From: Struthidea cinerea
Lineage: Eukaryota; Chordata; Aves; Passeriformes; Corcoracidae
Length of the DNA: 64,000 bases
Assembly: GCA_013397865.1 (NCBI GenBank)
Contig: VZTI01001048.1
Coordinates: 7,407 to 71,406, forward strand
Direction of reading: 5' to 3'
Within the stretch, counting starts at the first letter, position 1. The number at the start of each line of letters is the position of its first letter. Positions 48,645 through 62,000 of this stretch are shown here, in pieces. The notes beneath the pieces are model-generated. The model had not been told where the DNA came from and searched no databases. It was given only the letters and a program-made list of their open reading frames with translations. Both the position numbers and the translations under genes were made by a program.

Positions 48645-51019
48645 AATAGCTGACAAAGCTCCTGGGGGCTGACAATGGCTCACAGCACAGTGGGTGTCCA
48701 TAGGCATAGCTAGGATCCCAAAATCACGTTTTTCACAGCCTTGTGGCAATAGACTGGAGCTCTCCCATAATGCATAAGGGAAAAATGTACCCTCTCCCCC
48801 AAAACTTCTATTTTAAGTAGACAAAAGGTACCTGCAAAGAACTGTCAGGCTATGCCAGGCTGTCGGTCCCCAAGCACTGCGCTGGCATGTCACCAAGGCT
48901 TGTGACTCTTTGCTCCAGAGCAGCAGGGTCTGGATAGCTTGGCTCAAGTCTAAAATCTGATCTTTGTAATTTGCTTAACATAAGGGGCTTGCCTCTGGCT
49001 TTAAGGAATACCACAAGCCTGCTAGTAATTTTCTCACCTGAAAATACCCTGGCCGGCTTCCCAGCTGGAAGTATCTTCCTAAGCCCAAAGGCAAGCATGT
49101 TTTCTGGCAGTCTCAGGGATCAGTCTCGGATACTAGTCCAAGACTCCCTGGAGCACTCTCACATCAGAGGGCCCATGCTGGCCAAATTGCCCCAGAGAAC
49201 CTCCTACTAAAGCCTCAAAAGAACTGGGCTGTTCCACACATCTATCCAAACACCACTGCTGTTCCTCTGCCGTAGGATCTCCTCACAAACCCAGGATGCA
49301 CTGCAGGAGATTGTGAAAGGGAAGGCATTTGGGGCTGTGCTGCATCGGGGTTTGGTGCTCTGAAAAAAGGCAGGACATACGAGCCCAGGGTATTTTTCCC
49401 CACCCTTCTCCACAGCCAGGTCACCTCATGTCCTGGGCAAGCAACTGTCAGTAGGACATCACACATCAGCAAGCTGAATGATGACCTAATTAAACTGCTT
49501 CCAAAATAATCACGCTGAAGGAAAGTTAAAGAAGTCCTTGAACTCATTATTTCTTATATTAATTTTTAGTCCATGTTTTTCCATATTTGATGTGAATTCT
49601 TCAGTTACCCGCAACATTAACTCAAACTACGCTCTGGCTATTACTCCTGAGCATTCCAAGCTCCAGAAAAGGCAGCCATGGCCCTTGGTAATGACCAGGC
49701 TGCACAGACCCACTGGCCACCCAGCTCCTCCCCTGGGCCTGATCTCTGCAGAACTGGAAGGTGAATAGCCCCTGGAGCTTTCCCAGTGGGCTGCCAAACC
49801 TGCCTGCACTCAGAGCAGCAGGGCAACTGCTGGGTAAACTGGCAGGCATGTTTGAAGACATGGGACCACCAGCAGTGTGCACGGTGAGGAGCTGCCCCAG
49901 CTTCAGCTGCCGCTCGAACAAACTTTGGCCACCAAAACGGCACAAAGAATGCCAGCCCAACCCAAGGCAAATTTTCCAGCACAAAACCCTGCACACAACA
50001 CTTAGGTTACAATTAATGAGCTCTGCAGGGATGAACTCTTGTGCAGTGTGAACAAGAGCATGAAGGCTATGCTCATCTAGGCCTTCATTCAGCTCAGAGA
50101 ACAGCAGCTGTCAAGGGTCACGCACACACACACACTATGCTTTCACCACCCTGAGCTAAGTACAAGCTATGCAACATTTAGCTGGAAAAATGGGTGACAA
50201 TCCAGCTGCAGCAACTGAATAACAGCATCTCTGGGAAAGGCAGCCTTAACTCACACTGGAGAATTGCTCCAAGCAGATGGGAAGGACAATGTATTTATTT
50301 GATGGGTATTGTTTCTGTGTGATCAAATCATACGCAGCTTATGTCTTTCAAATATAAATGCAAACAACTGACTTAAATAAAAGCCATCACTGGAACCCAG
50401 AAGCATCTCCTCTATTCCTAAGAAGCTGGTGATCTCCCAAGCTCACCAAGAACCAGAGTGGCACGTCAGATGCACAGGGGACCCGACCTCCTTGTATCTT
50501 TTGACAAGCATTATGATAATCTCAGAATTAGGTGTTAGAGCTTGAACAGAAAGTGACAAATCCACATCCAAATGATATTAGAGAACATCAAAGAGGCAAA
50601 AACATCTCTCATTTAAATGCTCACCCAAAGTCTCTAAGAAGCCACAGCCCAGCCTGACATGGCTTTTTATAGCCCTGAGAAGCACCTGTCAAAGGAACTG
50701 CAGGCAATCTTAGGCATGTTCCTTGGCTACCTGCAGTTTCATCAGGCTGCTCAAGACATTCAAACCACTATTTCCTTACTAGGAGGAATGATTTATGAGG
50801 ATTAAGAAATTTGAGCCTGAACCTATGAAGTGAGTCACTGGAACTCACGGGTTGCTTCCCTCCAGCCCAAATCATCACACCTTCCAGGCCTAGTCTTGCT
50901 CCCACTGAAACCCTGCAGAAAACAAACACCCATTAAATACTGCAGAGCCTGTACTATTGGCTCGAGTGCCATCTTTCTCACTAAGGGCCCATATCTGGGC
51001 AGGGAAATCCCATACTCAC

Positions 51020-51124
51020 CCCGAGACTGTCGGCAAGGAAGCTGGAGCTGCTGACTGCAGTTTCTCTTGCTGCTTCAGAAAAGATTTCGCTTCTTTTGAG
51101 TTTGAGTCCACTTCTTTAGTCACT
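51020..51124 (-). CDS. CFDP1: CFDP1 third-from-last coding exon
   Basis: The minus strand shows a strong acceptor, tcttttcctccaacag (AG at 51126-51125), then A, 34 codons, GG and donor GTGAGTATG (from 51019 down). The translation is VTKEVDSNSKEAKSFLKQQ followed by EKLQSAAPASLPTVS, with the final GG completed to Gly by the next exon. It corresponds to the human stretch VTKEVDATSKEAKSFFKQN and the Ala/Pro-rich linker just before BCNT-C. As I recall the human linker, the bird version is about five residues shorter. The leading A should complete an Arg codon from an upstream exon not found in this window. The exon is 105 bp, phase 2 at both ends, so it joins the 11780-11938 exon in frame. The linker is likely disordered and contributes Lys, Ser and Ala rather than a fold. 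No ORF of useful length marks this exon; it was found by splice sites and motif. Confidence 0.93.
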
Positions 51125-53365
51125 CTGTTGGAGGAAAAGAGACAAACCAGAGGGTAAGAAAGAGCTGTAGTCAACAGTAAAATCAAAGATCCATCAAGGA
51201 AACACAGAAAACAGGTATAAGAGTCCCCACATCCCCCACACAGAGATCACCTCCACCAGTTGCAAGCTGAAGAACACACATCTTGTTTACATTCATTCCA
51301 GTGACAAACCCTGTATATACACGGCAGAAAAAAGGAAAAGGGTAGCTGAGTAGAGCTGGGGGAGGAGGGGATTTTTTCCTTCCAACAAACTGGAATGCTT
51401 ATTCATTCAAATAGGCCTGTCTCACTAGCAGCTACTGAATGCTCTCCTCAGGTCACTGGGGGCAATTCCAGGCTCTTAATTGGGCTCTTGATTTTCTCAT
51501 TTGTTGGTCAGTGAGGCAGCTCTTCTGCCACCCATGTCTCTCAGCCCACGGCACACAGGCTTGGCAACATCTGCAATCCAAACCAGAGCATGGAAACCAG
51601 CTCTGGGAATGGGGAACAGGGGAGAAAGCTCTGACAAGGCAGAATGAAGAAGTTTACTCTCATTTTCTAGTTAATTTTTGTTTGAGGCCCCGAGGGTGCA
51701 AAATATTGAACTTCAAAAAATTATAAATCAATATAGCATCTACAGCAGGGAATGAATTATAAACATGAGAAAGAATCTCTAGAAAACCACTCAATAATTA
51801 ATTGTTAGAAAACCCCAGCTACTTTAGCCCTCTCATTTACCATGACCTGCCTCCAGCAACACGCTTTTCATGCTCTCAGTAGCTCTTAATGAGGTTGCCC
51901 TGATTTGCCAAGCTAACAATTTTGCTCCCATGGAGCACAAGCCTGTGAGCCTCTCCAGGGCCCTGCAGCTCTATGGGCACAGAGACAGCCTGACCCACAG
52001 CTTAGTCAGCACAGAAGAAACAATCCTCCATCCCACCCTCCTGCAGCCTGGGCCTCTGGCTGCATCTGTTCCAGCAAGGGTGTGCAGGTTCATTCCTGGT
52101 CTAGAGCACATGCTGATGAGAGGCTGAAAGCCTGGCTGGTCATGGGATCTTCTCCAGCTACAAGTCAGGCTAATCGCTGCTTGATTCCTACCCACCAACC
52201 TGACCCCACAACTTCCATGTAAGAACTGGCTAATAGTCATGGAGAAACCCCAGGAGCTGCAGCCCCAGACGGCTTCTGCTGGGCTGGCATCACAAAAGTG
52301 ACACGGAGCTATCTGTTAACCCTGGAGGCACTGATGTCCTGAAATCTCACTTGCACACAACTAGTGCATCCATGTCTCCATCCTGACAGTGAATCAGCAT
52401 CTGAAACTTCCTTCCTCCTTCTCCACAGACTGCAGATGCAGTGGAAAAGGCACAAGAATAAATGCCTGTGCTGTACAACTGCTCAGCCTTGTTCTGCCAG
52501 CGCAGGAGGAGATTAACCCCATTTCCCCCCTGCACTGTCACATGCCTTTCAAACCACGGCAGTCATGCGGATAGAGACAAATCCCACACTACGAATATTT
52601 AGAAGTGTTTGCTGATCAGACTGGTAAGGGAAGGGGTGGGAAAAAGGGAAAAGCAGTTTAGGGAGAAAAAAAAGCCTTGCTACAGCATCATCACAATTTA
52701 GAACACCTCAAACACACCATCCAGCCACAGCCCCTGGCAACAGTGGTCACATCATGCAGCAGTCATACACCAAACGTTACCCTACATCCATGGATTTCAT
52801 TCGACAGGATAAACTTGGTGTCTTCATGCAGCAATAAGACAAAATTCCCCTCAGCCATGAGGCTGAGTTCAGATCAATGCAATCACACAGTCTATTTCAA
52901 ATGCAGCATCTAAACAGCCATCTCTGACCCCTGCCAAGCTGAGAAGCAGGACCCTCTCTTGTGCACTCTGCAGTGCTGGCTCCTGGCAGGGTCCCTCTCC
53001 TCTTGTCATCCCCTGCACTGCTGTGCCATCAGGGTGCCCCCCTGGCATGCAAGGGAGCACGTGAGTCACAGAGAAAAACATCAGGCAACCTCCAGTGTGC
53101 AGGAATACAAAAAGTGTAGCATAGTAACCACGTGCCTTGGAAAAAAAACCCCAACTCTCCACTGGTCTCAATGCAGCCACGGGACCTGCTCCTGGATTGG
53201 ATCCCAGCTGTTGAACCCTGCACGTCTCTGGGCCTTGAAGAGTGTAGGACCAAGAGGAGGCAGGGGCTGGGAAAGGAGGCAGAGGTCACTGAAAGCATGC
53301 CTTCCCACAGGCTCTGCTAAGAGATGACAGCCCAGCTCAGCTCCCACAAACCTACAGGAATCTGG

Positions 53366-53476
53366 CAGTTAAGTAGCTTACAGGATCTGGACACACACAA
53401 TGGAGAGCAAGTCTTCAAAGCCAGTGGCAGAGCTGGGATCACAGCACTGGGCCTTTGCCCTTAACCTCCTGAGTAT
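53366..53476 (-). mobile_element. MIR (CORE-SINE) relic
   Basis: In order: gcagttaagtagctta, gtggcagagctgggatcaca and gcctttgcccttaacc. These match the antisense MIR layout (ggttaagtaacttgccc... agtggcagagccgggattc... gctcttaacc). The middle, where MIR has the aaggtcacacagctag word, is diverged. Such MIR remnants are old and sparse in bird genomes. Confidence 0.6.
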
Positions 53477-55579
53477 CTTCAGCCTCCTCCAACCCGGAGA
53501 CAAAACTGACTGATGTCTCCCCTACCAGCTGAGGAAAAGAAAGACACAAGGCTAAAATGAAAAACAGCTCTCAGAATTTTCACTCCGACAGAGATAGCAC
53601 ACTCTTGGCTGGACCAGCACTACAAGCCACAGCTCTTGGAACAGGCAGATGCTCAGTCCCAGAAAGGGCGAGAAAGCAGAAACCTCTGCCTGCTGAGGGC
53701 CCTCATCATGAAGCACATGATGCACAGGGAGAGTCTGGCACAGGCCTTCAATGACAGACACTTCAGCTATCCAGGGGTACAAGTCAGGTTGCTACCAAGG
53801 GCTTAGTTATGCTTTGATTCTCCTACCCTCCTCCACCTCAGGGTACCAGTAACAATGGCTGAGCACAAAATACAACACTTAGTTCCATTTTCTTTGCTCT
53901 CTTTGTCCTGTCAGCAGCTGCTCTAACATATATTTTTGGAGTTGTCCGCTGTAGAAATTCAGCTGCAAAGATGCACGCAACCTGTTCCACCAGGACTGCC
54001 CAGCTGGGGACAGAGGAATGCGACAGAAATGTAATTAAAAGTGACCTTTCAAGGCAATTCCATCACAAGACCCACATACTGCCTCATAAACTGAAACAAA
54101 AGCTGCTCTGAGGCAGGCTGCTGCTGGGCTGATGCCAGCAGCAACTCCTGCACCACTCCAGCAGGAATGACGGAAGAGTATTAAAGAGCTTTACAAGGTA
54201 TTAATTCAGGTTATGCACATTTCAACCTTTCCCAGATCTCAGGCCAGGAAGAAAAAAGAAATCCTCTGGTCTGCATTATTATGGGAGACAATAACTCTCT
54301 CCATGTAGAAACCAAAACAATTCTTGTTCTTCATAGGGAGAAATGGGAGTCATTAATCCAGCTGGAAGAAATCACAGTCATTACTAAGGAAAATTACAAG
54401 ACCTCTCACTTTTAAATACTTGATAAATAACTATTTGCCTGACTGTTTACTGGGATGCTATTCACACATTGTAATCCAGGAATAAACATGAAAATAAGTA
54501 TATTGTCAGCAATAAAACAAGTAGCTAGTGTCTCGCCCACTTGCAGCCCCTGTAATTCACACACAAAACCACTCACTCTCATCACTTTACCACAGAGATT
54601 TCATTACACTGCTATGCTATTAAATTGCATAATAAGACTTCCAAAACACAGAACAGTTATTAATTTTTTGGACCATGCCGGAGCCTGGTAGCACAGATGA
54701 TGCTACTGTACAAGGTGTTGTGCAACTGTAAAATAGAAATGTCTTCCATATTTAGAAGTTATTATTAGGAAAACACCCTAGAAATTGGATCACTAAGTGC
54801 CTCAAGTACTTACAGATGTCCTTCTTAAGACCCTTCATCTCTGAACCAAGCTCAAAGTGGTACCCAAGCATTTAGGCATAGCCATACCCACCCAGACTGC
54901 TGGTTAGGTGTCCAGTGGTGGGTATGTTAGTTCCAACTTCCACTGAGGAACTTCTCACCCTTCCTTTTACAGTTACCAACTGAAATGATGCAACCTACAT
55001 GCATGGAAAAGGCCCCAGTTACGTACACTGGGCACAAACCATGTGAAGACAACACCTGCTGTCAAGGCTGCCCCAGAAGGGGGTTCCACAGAGCACTTGC
55101 AGTACTGAAATGTAGCAGATTACTTTAAGAACAAGTGCTTGATCTGCTTCCAGCAGTGCCCTAAGCCACATAAACTGCTACAAGGAAGGAGGAATACATG
55201 CTGGAATGAGCATTATGCTGACAGCTCCAGATAATCTGCAGAAGGGGATTAAACCCAAATTTTCATGCTTCAGTTCAGTGGCAGAGTGAGTCTAATACAC
55301 CAGTCTGCTGCACCCTTACACCAGGTGTAGAGCTACCAGGGTGAAGAGGAGGCTCCCAATCCATCACACCGTGACACAACACAACACCCACAGCCCAGGA
55401 CTTCCCCAGTGTGGTGCTCAGATGCCTCCACTACAGCACAGCAGAATCCAGTCCTGCTGGCCAGAAACAGAACTTGCATAAGGGATGCCAAGAATGCAGT
55501 GTGTTAGCAAAGTGCCCAGCTCAGCAGCGAGCAGCAAGGTGCCCTGCAAGCCCTTGGAGAAGTGCACCAGCAGAGCTTC

Positions 55580-55612
55580 ATCTTTGCACAACAGGGAAAC
55601 GGAGGCAGGATA
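55580..55612 (-). mobile_element. Possible MIR fragment
   Basis: The stretch ttcatctttgcacaacaggg followed by aaacggaggcagga resembles the antisense MIR word for the cat-cccc-attttaca-gatggggaaactgaggca region. It is short and diverged, so this is only a possibility. Confidence 0.3.
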
Positions 55613-58600
55613 AGGACAAGCTGGGAAAGACAAACAGGCATATCAAGAAGGCTTGCAGGCTAATATCTGTAGTTTGCTGTGTAACAGCAACCTTATGCAT
55701 CCCAAGTGCCAAAATCCCTCCAATCCCACCCCCAGGTGGCTCAGCACAGCTACATTCTCCTAACCAAAACACCTGATGCACACCAGGCTGAGAAAGCACA
55801 TGTTGGTATTTGGGTATAAGGGAACTTAGAGCAGAGAAGACAGTTAAAATCTTTACTCACAGCAACACAAAGTTACCCTCTCCCCTGATCTTCCTGCTGA
55901 GAAAGGGAGAACAAGAGTGGAAGCTGTGGAAAATGCCAGCTCTTTATCACTCGTACTCAGGACACACTCCTCACTTGGGAAACCTGCCCCAGTTTAGACC
56001 TGACACAGTTATGAAACTTTCCACACTATCTTAATGTTGTTAGCTCTGGGGAATCACAGACCAAGGGGGACAAAAATGAGGCTAATTACCCTATTTCAAT
56101 ATTTCCCATCTGTGTTTAGTCTCAATAAATAGTCCTCCAGCCTTCTGGAATGATCACTTGAGGAGAAAGTAATACTCATCTACAGGAGTTTGTTAAAAAA
56201 ACTAATCCCTTTTGAGCCAAGGAATATTTTTTCTGAATATTTTTTGGTGGACTTTTGTGCTCCAGCTGCAATGTCCCATGTGCCTTCCACAGACAGATGC
56301 GCTGCATGAGGGCCAGATCCTCCAGCCTGCAAGGTCCTGAAAACGCTGGAGAGCACAGGTTCAGCACTTTCCAGGAGGGAATTAAGTCCTCACATAAGTG
56401 AACCTCCAGACCACATCTGACTGCACACTGCATATGCATGTATTTTATGTTGAATTACCTGGTGTAGAGAGCTAAAATTAGTACATACCCATCACTTTTC
56501 TAATTTCAAAGTAAAACCTTAGTTTTCCTCCTTTCAGAAAAAACAGCATTCCTCTTCAAACCAGGTGGGAGAAGCTGTTCCCTGGGAAACTGAGCCTATT
56601 CCCTGAAGCAACACAGACAAGACCAAGCTGGAATAACTGATGATTTTGTAGGCTGACTAGATAGGCAGGAGAAGCTGGCTGGTTTCTAAAAAGAATCAAA
56701 TGTGATGAGAGCTCTCCTGGAGTCAGGCAAGGGCCAAGCTGCCTGCCTGGTGCTGCTCCTCACAGCAGGTGTGTGCTGCTATCCAAGCAGTCAGCACAGG
56801 CTGCATCTCAAACCAACTCACCTGAAAACAAGCAAAGGTGAATGGTATTTTAACATCAATAATGCATAACCTTGTACGCCTTGAAGGAAACGACTGATTT
56901 TCCGTTATTGCTGTATGACAAAGACTCCGTGACAGATGCAAAGAAAACGTATGGATAGTGCTGCCTCCTGAGATGCTGACCAAGCTGTCAGGCCCCTCTT
57001 GGACCTCTGCTTGCAGCTTCTGCAAGATGCTCCCTAAATCCAGAGGGAAGTAGTGTTCCAGTCACGAAGCTCCCACTGGGGCTTGCAATAGGTAGAGCAT
57101 GTCAAACATGGCTCTCTGGAGAAGCTGACCTGCAGCCAGGGCACAAGTCTTCATCATATTATCATGTTGACTGGAGCTTTATTCACCCTAGTTTTAAGCA
57201 CCTCCAAGTACCAGGTCTCTTCTTTCTTCTCTGGATAACTATTCCCTTGGCCAGCTCCATTGCATTGCCTCAAAATCCCACCATGCATTAGCATGTCAAT
57301 CTTTGAGGCATCCCTGTATTTTAATTTGTACCTCTCAAAAGGATTAACTCCACGTTAGGGAACACGCCCCTGAGCTGAGCAATCCAGGTGAACAGATGAG
57401 CTGCTGCATGTATGAGTGTGACAGTCCCCTGACCCTGTCAACCATGACCTGCAAATACACTGAAAGCCAGACAGATCCCTGCAAACCTCCAACTCCTATA
57501 AAGCAGCGCAGTGCTCGTGTCATGGATGCCTCTCCTGCTGAAAGAAGAAGTACCATAGGTACCAAGAGCCAGGGGTTCCAAATTCACTTAGCGCTATGAA
57601 CACTAGACACAAAGGTTACACAGATCATAACAGGAGCCAACACACACTACAAAGCAGAAGCAGCCCCATGGGGGAAAGGCCAGACTAAGCTTGGCTCGGT
57701 TTGTAACACATTGATGAGATAGTACAGCAGCAAACAGCTCTGCCTCCCCTTCAGGCTAACACAGAAATCCTCTTGCTTCACCATCTCTTAATTACAGAAA
57801 AAAAAAATGCATCTTGCAAGCTGCACTTTCCAGCAGGGGAAACCCCAGGTCCAATGCCTGCAAAGCAGCCTCTGCCAGCATCTCACCAGACATCAAAAGC
57901 CCTTTCCTGAGCCTGGAGCTGTCAGGAATGAGCAGCAGCTTGGAAGCAAGGGCAACAGGCCAAGCAGCAAAGTGCTGGGAGTGGATCTGAGGCCCCTGAG
58001 ATGAAGGCATGAACAGAGGGACCAAAGATACTAGCAGAAGAGTACTACTAGCAGAAGGGTAACAAAGACTGTGAGACTTGAATAGGTCACTAAGCATGTT
58101 CTGTTTTCAGATTTTGGAAACCACAGAAACTACCTGAGAGCCAGATAAAGAAACAATGTCTTCTGCTGGGGAAGGGTTACTGAAGTATTTCCACACTAAC
58201 TTACACAGAACACAGGCAGAACACACATGGAAGAACCTGAAGATGAGAGAACACAGTTTGTCGTCCAGTTCCCAAACACAGCACCCAGACACCCCAGGTT
58301 TGAAAGACCTAAAAATGCCCAAATTGACCTGGAGGTTAATCCATCATTTTTGAGATGCTTTGAGATTCCTCCTACCTCTGGAGATCCCAGCTGAGCCTTC
58401 TTTTCCATCACACTGATTACCAGCAAAAACCACACAAATGAAACCAGCACACATAAATTACTTCCTTCAAAGTAGCAAGCCACATTAGAAGCCGAAGATG
58501 ACTTTCAGGTGGGCATCTGCTCAGTCACTTTGGGAGTTTCCAAAGCATGGTGACATAAAGGAAGACGACAGGGGTGAGCATGTTGGTGAGTGTAGTGCTA

Positions 58601-59050
58601 CTGTGTAACACTTTGCAAGTTACAGTCCCTCTGAGCAGAAGCCTCATCTGCACATCTACTAATGAAAAAACCCTGACTAGACACTGCTCATTAGGCCATT
58701 CCCCTTCTCCAGGAACATTAAGCAAACCATAACATGATTTACTTTAGAAGCAAGTGTTCTGGCTTAGAGTCCTGGCTAGGTTTGATGTTTATGAAGTTAC
58801 AATTTCTGCAGCTGCCTCTGAGAAAGGCAAATGGCTCACAAGTGACCCAGCACACAGCACAGCTCCTGCTCACACTTACTGACCTCATCCCTGGGCCACT
58901 GTCATGCCAGTCAGCATCGTACAATGTTAGTATTCCCCAAGGAAATTCTGAAGCATCAGGGAATGGATGCACACAGAGGAAAGGTTATCAAAACGTGCCC
59001 CTGAGACCCTGTCATTCTTGAAGGTAACATATTTTCACTTATTGGCTTCC

Positions 59051-59065
59051 AAAAAAAAAAAAAAA
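59051..59065. repeat. Poly(A) run, 15 bases
   Basis: Fifteen consecutive A lie between ttggcttcc and tcaatag in intron. No retroposed body is recognised in front of it. Confidence 0.8.
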
Positions 59066-62000
59066 TCAATAGTTGTTTTTTAAATTGGGAAAAGCCAATA
59101 TAAACTGTGGATAGCTGAGGCATGCTTTGACCTCTAAGAAAAACAACAGCATAAGGGCAGAAACAGGCTGCTGCCTACACTCCATTATGCCAAGATCAGC
59201 ATTTTGGTGCTTGGTAGTAGAAAAGCAACCACCTACTTTTTAGTCTGCCACCTCTAAACAGTGGTCACATTGACATTCCATGTAATTCTGGGTGGTTTGA
59301 TTTGTCATACGGTCCCACAGCATCATCTCCATGCTTATACTGCTCAGATTAAATTTCTGGGAAAATCTTAAAAGCCAAGGTTTTTGCACTGTGCAGGCCT
59401 CCTTCAGAAAGTGGCATGTCACCAGAAAGTGGCTAGAACACATTTCTCTAGAACACCTTAGCCAAGGAGGACTGAGGATAAAACCCTACTGACATCTGGC
59501 ACCACCAGTCAGCAACACAGAACAGAATCCTCAAGGTATGGATTTTTGAAGGGCCACTGAAATTCATTTGTCTTTCTAACAATTCTTTGCTACTGCAGTC
59601 AAAGCTTTTTCAAAAAAGCACATCAAAATATGAGTGTTTTTTTTCCTCTGCTCCTGTTAGTTCAGTTCATTGTCTTCCATATCTAGCCTGACAACACCCA
59701 TCTACCTCATCTGGTGGAAGCTGTGTAGCACTTGCTATCCACCTGCAAAAAAGGCAGGGCTTTCCAAATATCAGCCTTCAAGATACAAATTCTGGTAATG
59801 CTCACCTGCCTTCTCACTCACAGGTATAAGCAATACAGCAAAAGCTTTTTCAAAAAAGCACATATGGAAGACGTCAAGCACATCAACCTTGATCTGATGT
59901 GCACCACACTACCTACAACATCAAGAGATGCCCACCCAAACTTCTGATCTTTCTCCTGATTTTAAAAGCTATTGTGCTTCACTCAGCATTGCTCAAAACC
60001 CCATGAGCACAAAACAAATGACCAAGATTCACACCCAGCAAGAAGTGTGATCATGCTGCCAACCCCTTGCATTGATTCATCCACCGAGATCCCTGAAAAG
60101 AATCACAAGATAAGGAGAGAGTTAATGGTGTTACATGCTCTCTCACTGCTCGTTAGCCTGACAAGTCTGACTGGGCCATGCTGAGACCACAGAGCAAGAA
60201 CACAGATGGACAATTACACGTTTTTAAAATTGCTCTCTGTGCCAGCTCTAAATCTTGAGAATTGTGCGAGTAGATTCCCTGTTCTTTTTACCCATTCCCC
60301 TTGAAATACATTATCAGCATCAGGATTTTTCTTCCACTCTTCTTATTTTCCAGGAAGAAGCAGAAGCAGCTGCTATTGCTCAGACAGCTACCTTAACTGT
60401 CTTCAAAGCAAAGCAACAAAACAGGTGACAGTCTCCCAAACTCCTTGGCTAACACACCCTTTGTCCGCCAACTTTGTCACATTTGGTTGGTCTTACTAGT
60501 CATGTAAGGAGCAGACAGGACATCACAGCCACTGATAAGGAATCAGAGCCTGAGCAAGGACTGTGGAAAGCTCAGGCTGTTCTCAGATGTCTGATCTGTT
60601 TCTCCTGCAGCCTTTTCCACCTGCTATCTCCTAAAAAGGATCTGGTATCAAGTGGTTAAAGCTCTGGAAGAGGACAGCAGATCCAGAGTTAAAACAGTGA
60701 GCAGTCTAGGACATAGCTGTCCATTCAACAAGCACACAGGTGAGCTAAAATTAATAACAGAAAATCAATATTTCAGTAAGGAGAGGCAGCATCAAGAAAT
60801 CCCAAAGCAGCAGTACTGTACAGCTGCAGAGAACTAAATTATAACCTCACCTTCACTCTGAGGTCAGCACTTCTTGCTGCAAAGGAATATATCAGTCCTT
60901 CACCAGCTCTGTGCAACTCTACTGAGGAGCTAACCAAGGTGAAGAGCTCAGCCACCCAGATGACACCTCAGACTGAGCTCAGGACTCACCGCCTCACTGA
61001 ATGAGGCCTAAGTTAAACCTCAATGACTTCACAGGACACAAAAAAAAGAAACTCTGTCCATGGCCTGTAGCTCTGCCTGCACAATTCCCATCGTCGATGG
61101 CATTCTTGTACAGAGACTCGGGGTACTGGCCAAGAAAGGGCTTTCGTTAGCACAGGCAAGCCTCCTGACAAGAATCTGCTCTCGGCCACCTCCCTTCACC
61201 TTTGCTTCTTCTGCTCAAAAAGTCATGAACTTCACCACTAAACCCCTCAACTTAAGGTCCAGCTTAAGGTCCTTGAATTTCAACTTGAAAACAATCTCCT
61301 CTGAATAATCTTTCTTGAGTCCTTGATGTAGGCTGAAAACCAGTGAAGCAGCAACACTGGTTGAACAATGAGTTTTTTTCCAGGCACGCCCTAGATGATA
61401 ATCACTTACAAACAGTAACTGGTGAAAATCAGGTTCTTTTTCACCCCATACTTTAACTGTGGCAGATGAAGTATTAACTTCCGCCAGTATAAACCCCCGT
61501 AATTACTACAATGATTTAATCTTATAACCATTTGGTTATTAATCAGATACCTTATGTACTTCTTTAGCACTTTCAAGATGTAATAGCTGCACGGTGAACC
61601 ATCATGTTTCCTCACCTGGAATACAAGCTGCCACTCAACTCTGCTCAGCATGTGTCCCAGCACAGCTTGTTTCCTCAGAGCACAGTGGTCACACAAATAA
61701 AAGCAGTCCTACACCAGCAATCCAGAGGCTATTCTAAGTCACAAATGTCTCCTACACAAGTCAACAGCAGGGAGCCCTTATCCAGAGCTGGGAGTTCATG
61801 TCTCACATAGAACAGCTCAACAAACTGTTCTGACATGAGTTTGCCGACCTCCTTCTACAGAACTATATGAACTTTAAGTATTCCTTATATCCGGCAGCAA
61901 GTCATACACTCAGTGTGACACTGCTTGTTTGGCACTGGCCCTTCCTACTTTGATTTGGCCCATGCAATGCACCAGCTCAGTGTGGACCCCATCTATCCTC

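Larger units (their letters stand above)
43174..51019 (-). other. CFDP1: CFDP1 39-kb intron, part 5 (5' end of intron)
   Basis: The region ends at donor GTGAGTATG (51019 down). It contains a 30-bp tandem duplication (44097-44156), a run of 15 T (48630-48644), a short (CA)n near 50119-50135 and an AT-rich block at 49470-49600. The 184-residue minus frame at 47200-47754 has no recognised relative. No nested gene is supported. Confidence 0.6.

Noticed and set aside
56800..56845. Minus-strand ttgttttcag followed by gtgagt
   Set aside because: The acceptor abuts the donor with no exon between; coincidental.
57170..57330. Possible further ancient CR1 relic (ctctggataactattccctt...)
   Set aside because: A few words are suggestive but their order could not be matched to a remembered consensus.
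60841..60870. Possible upstream CFDP1 exon ending at a minus-strand donor (gaag/gtgagg)
   Set aside because: Translation before it does not match the expected ...FDFAGEEVR and the frame would not leave the required two bases of an Arg codon.
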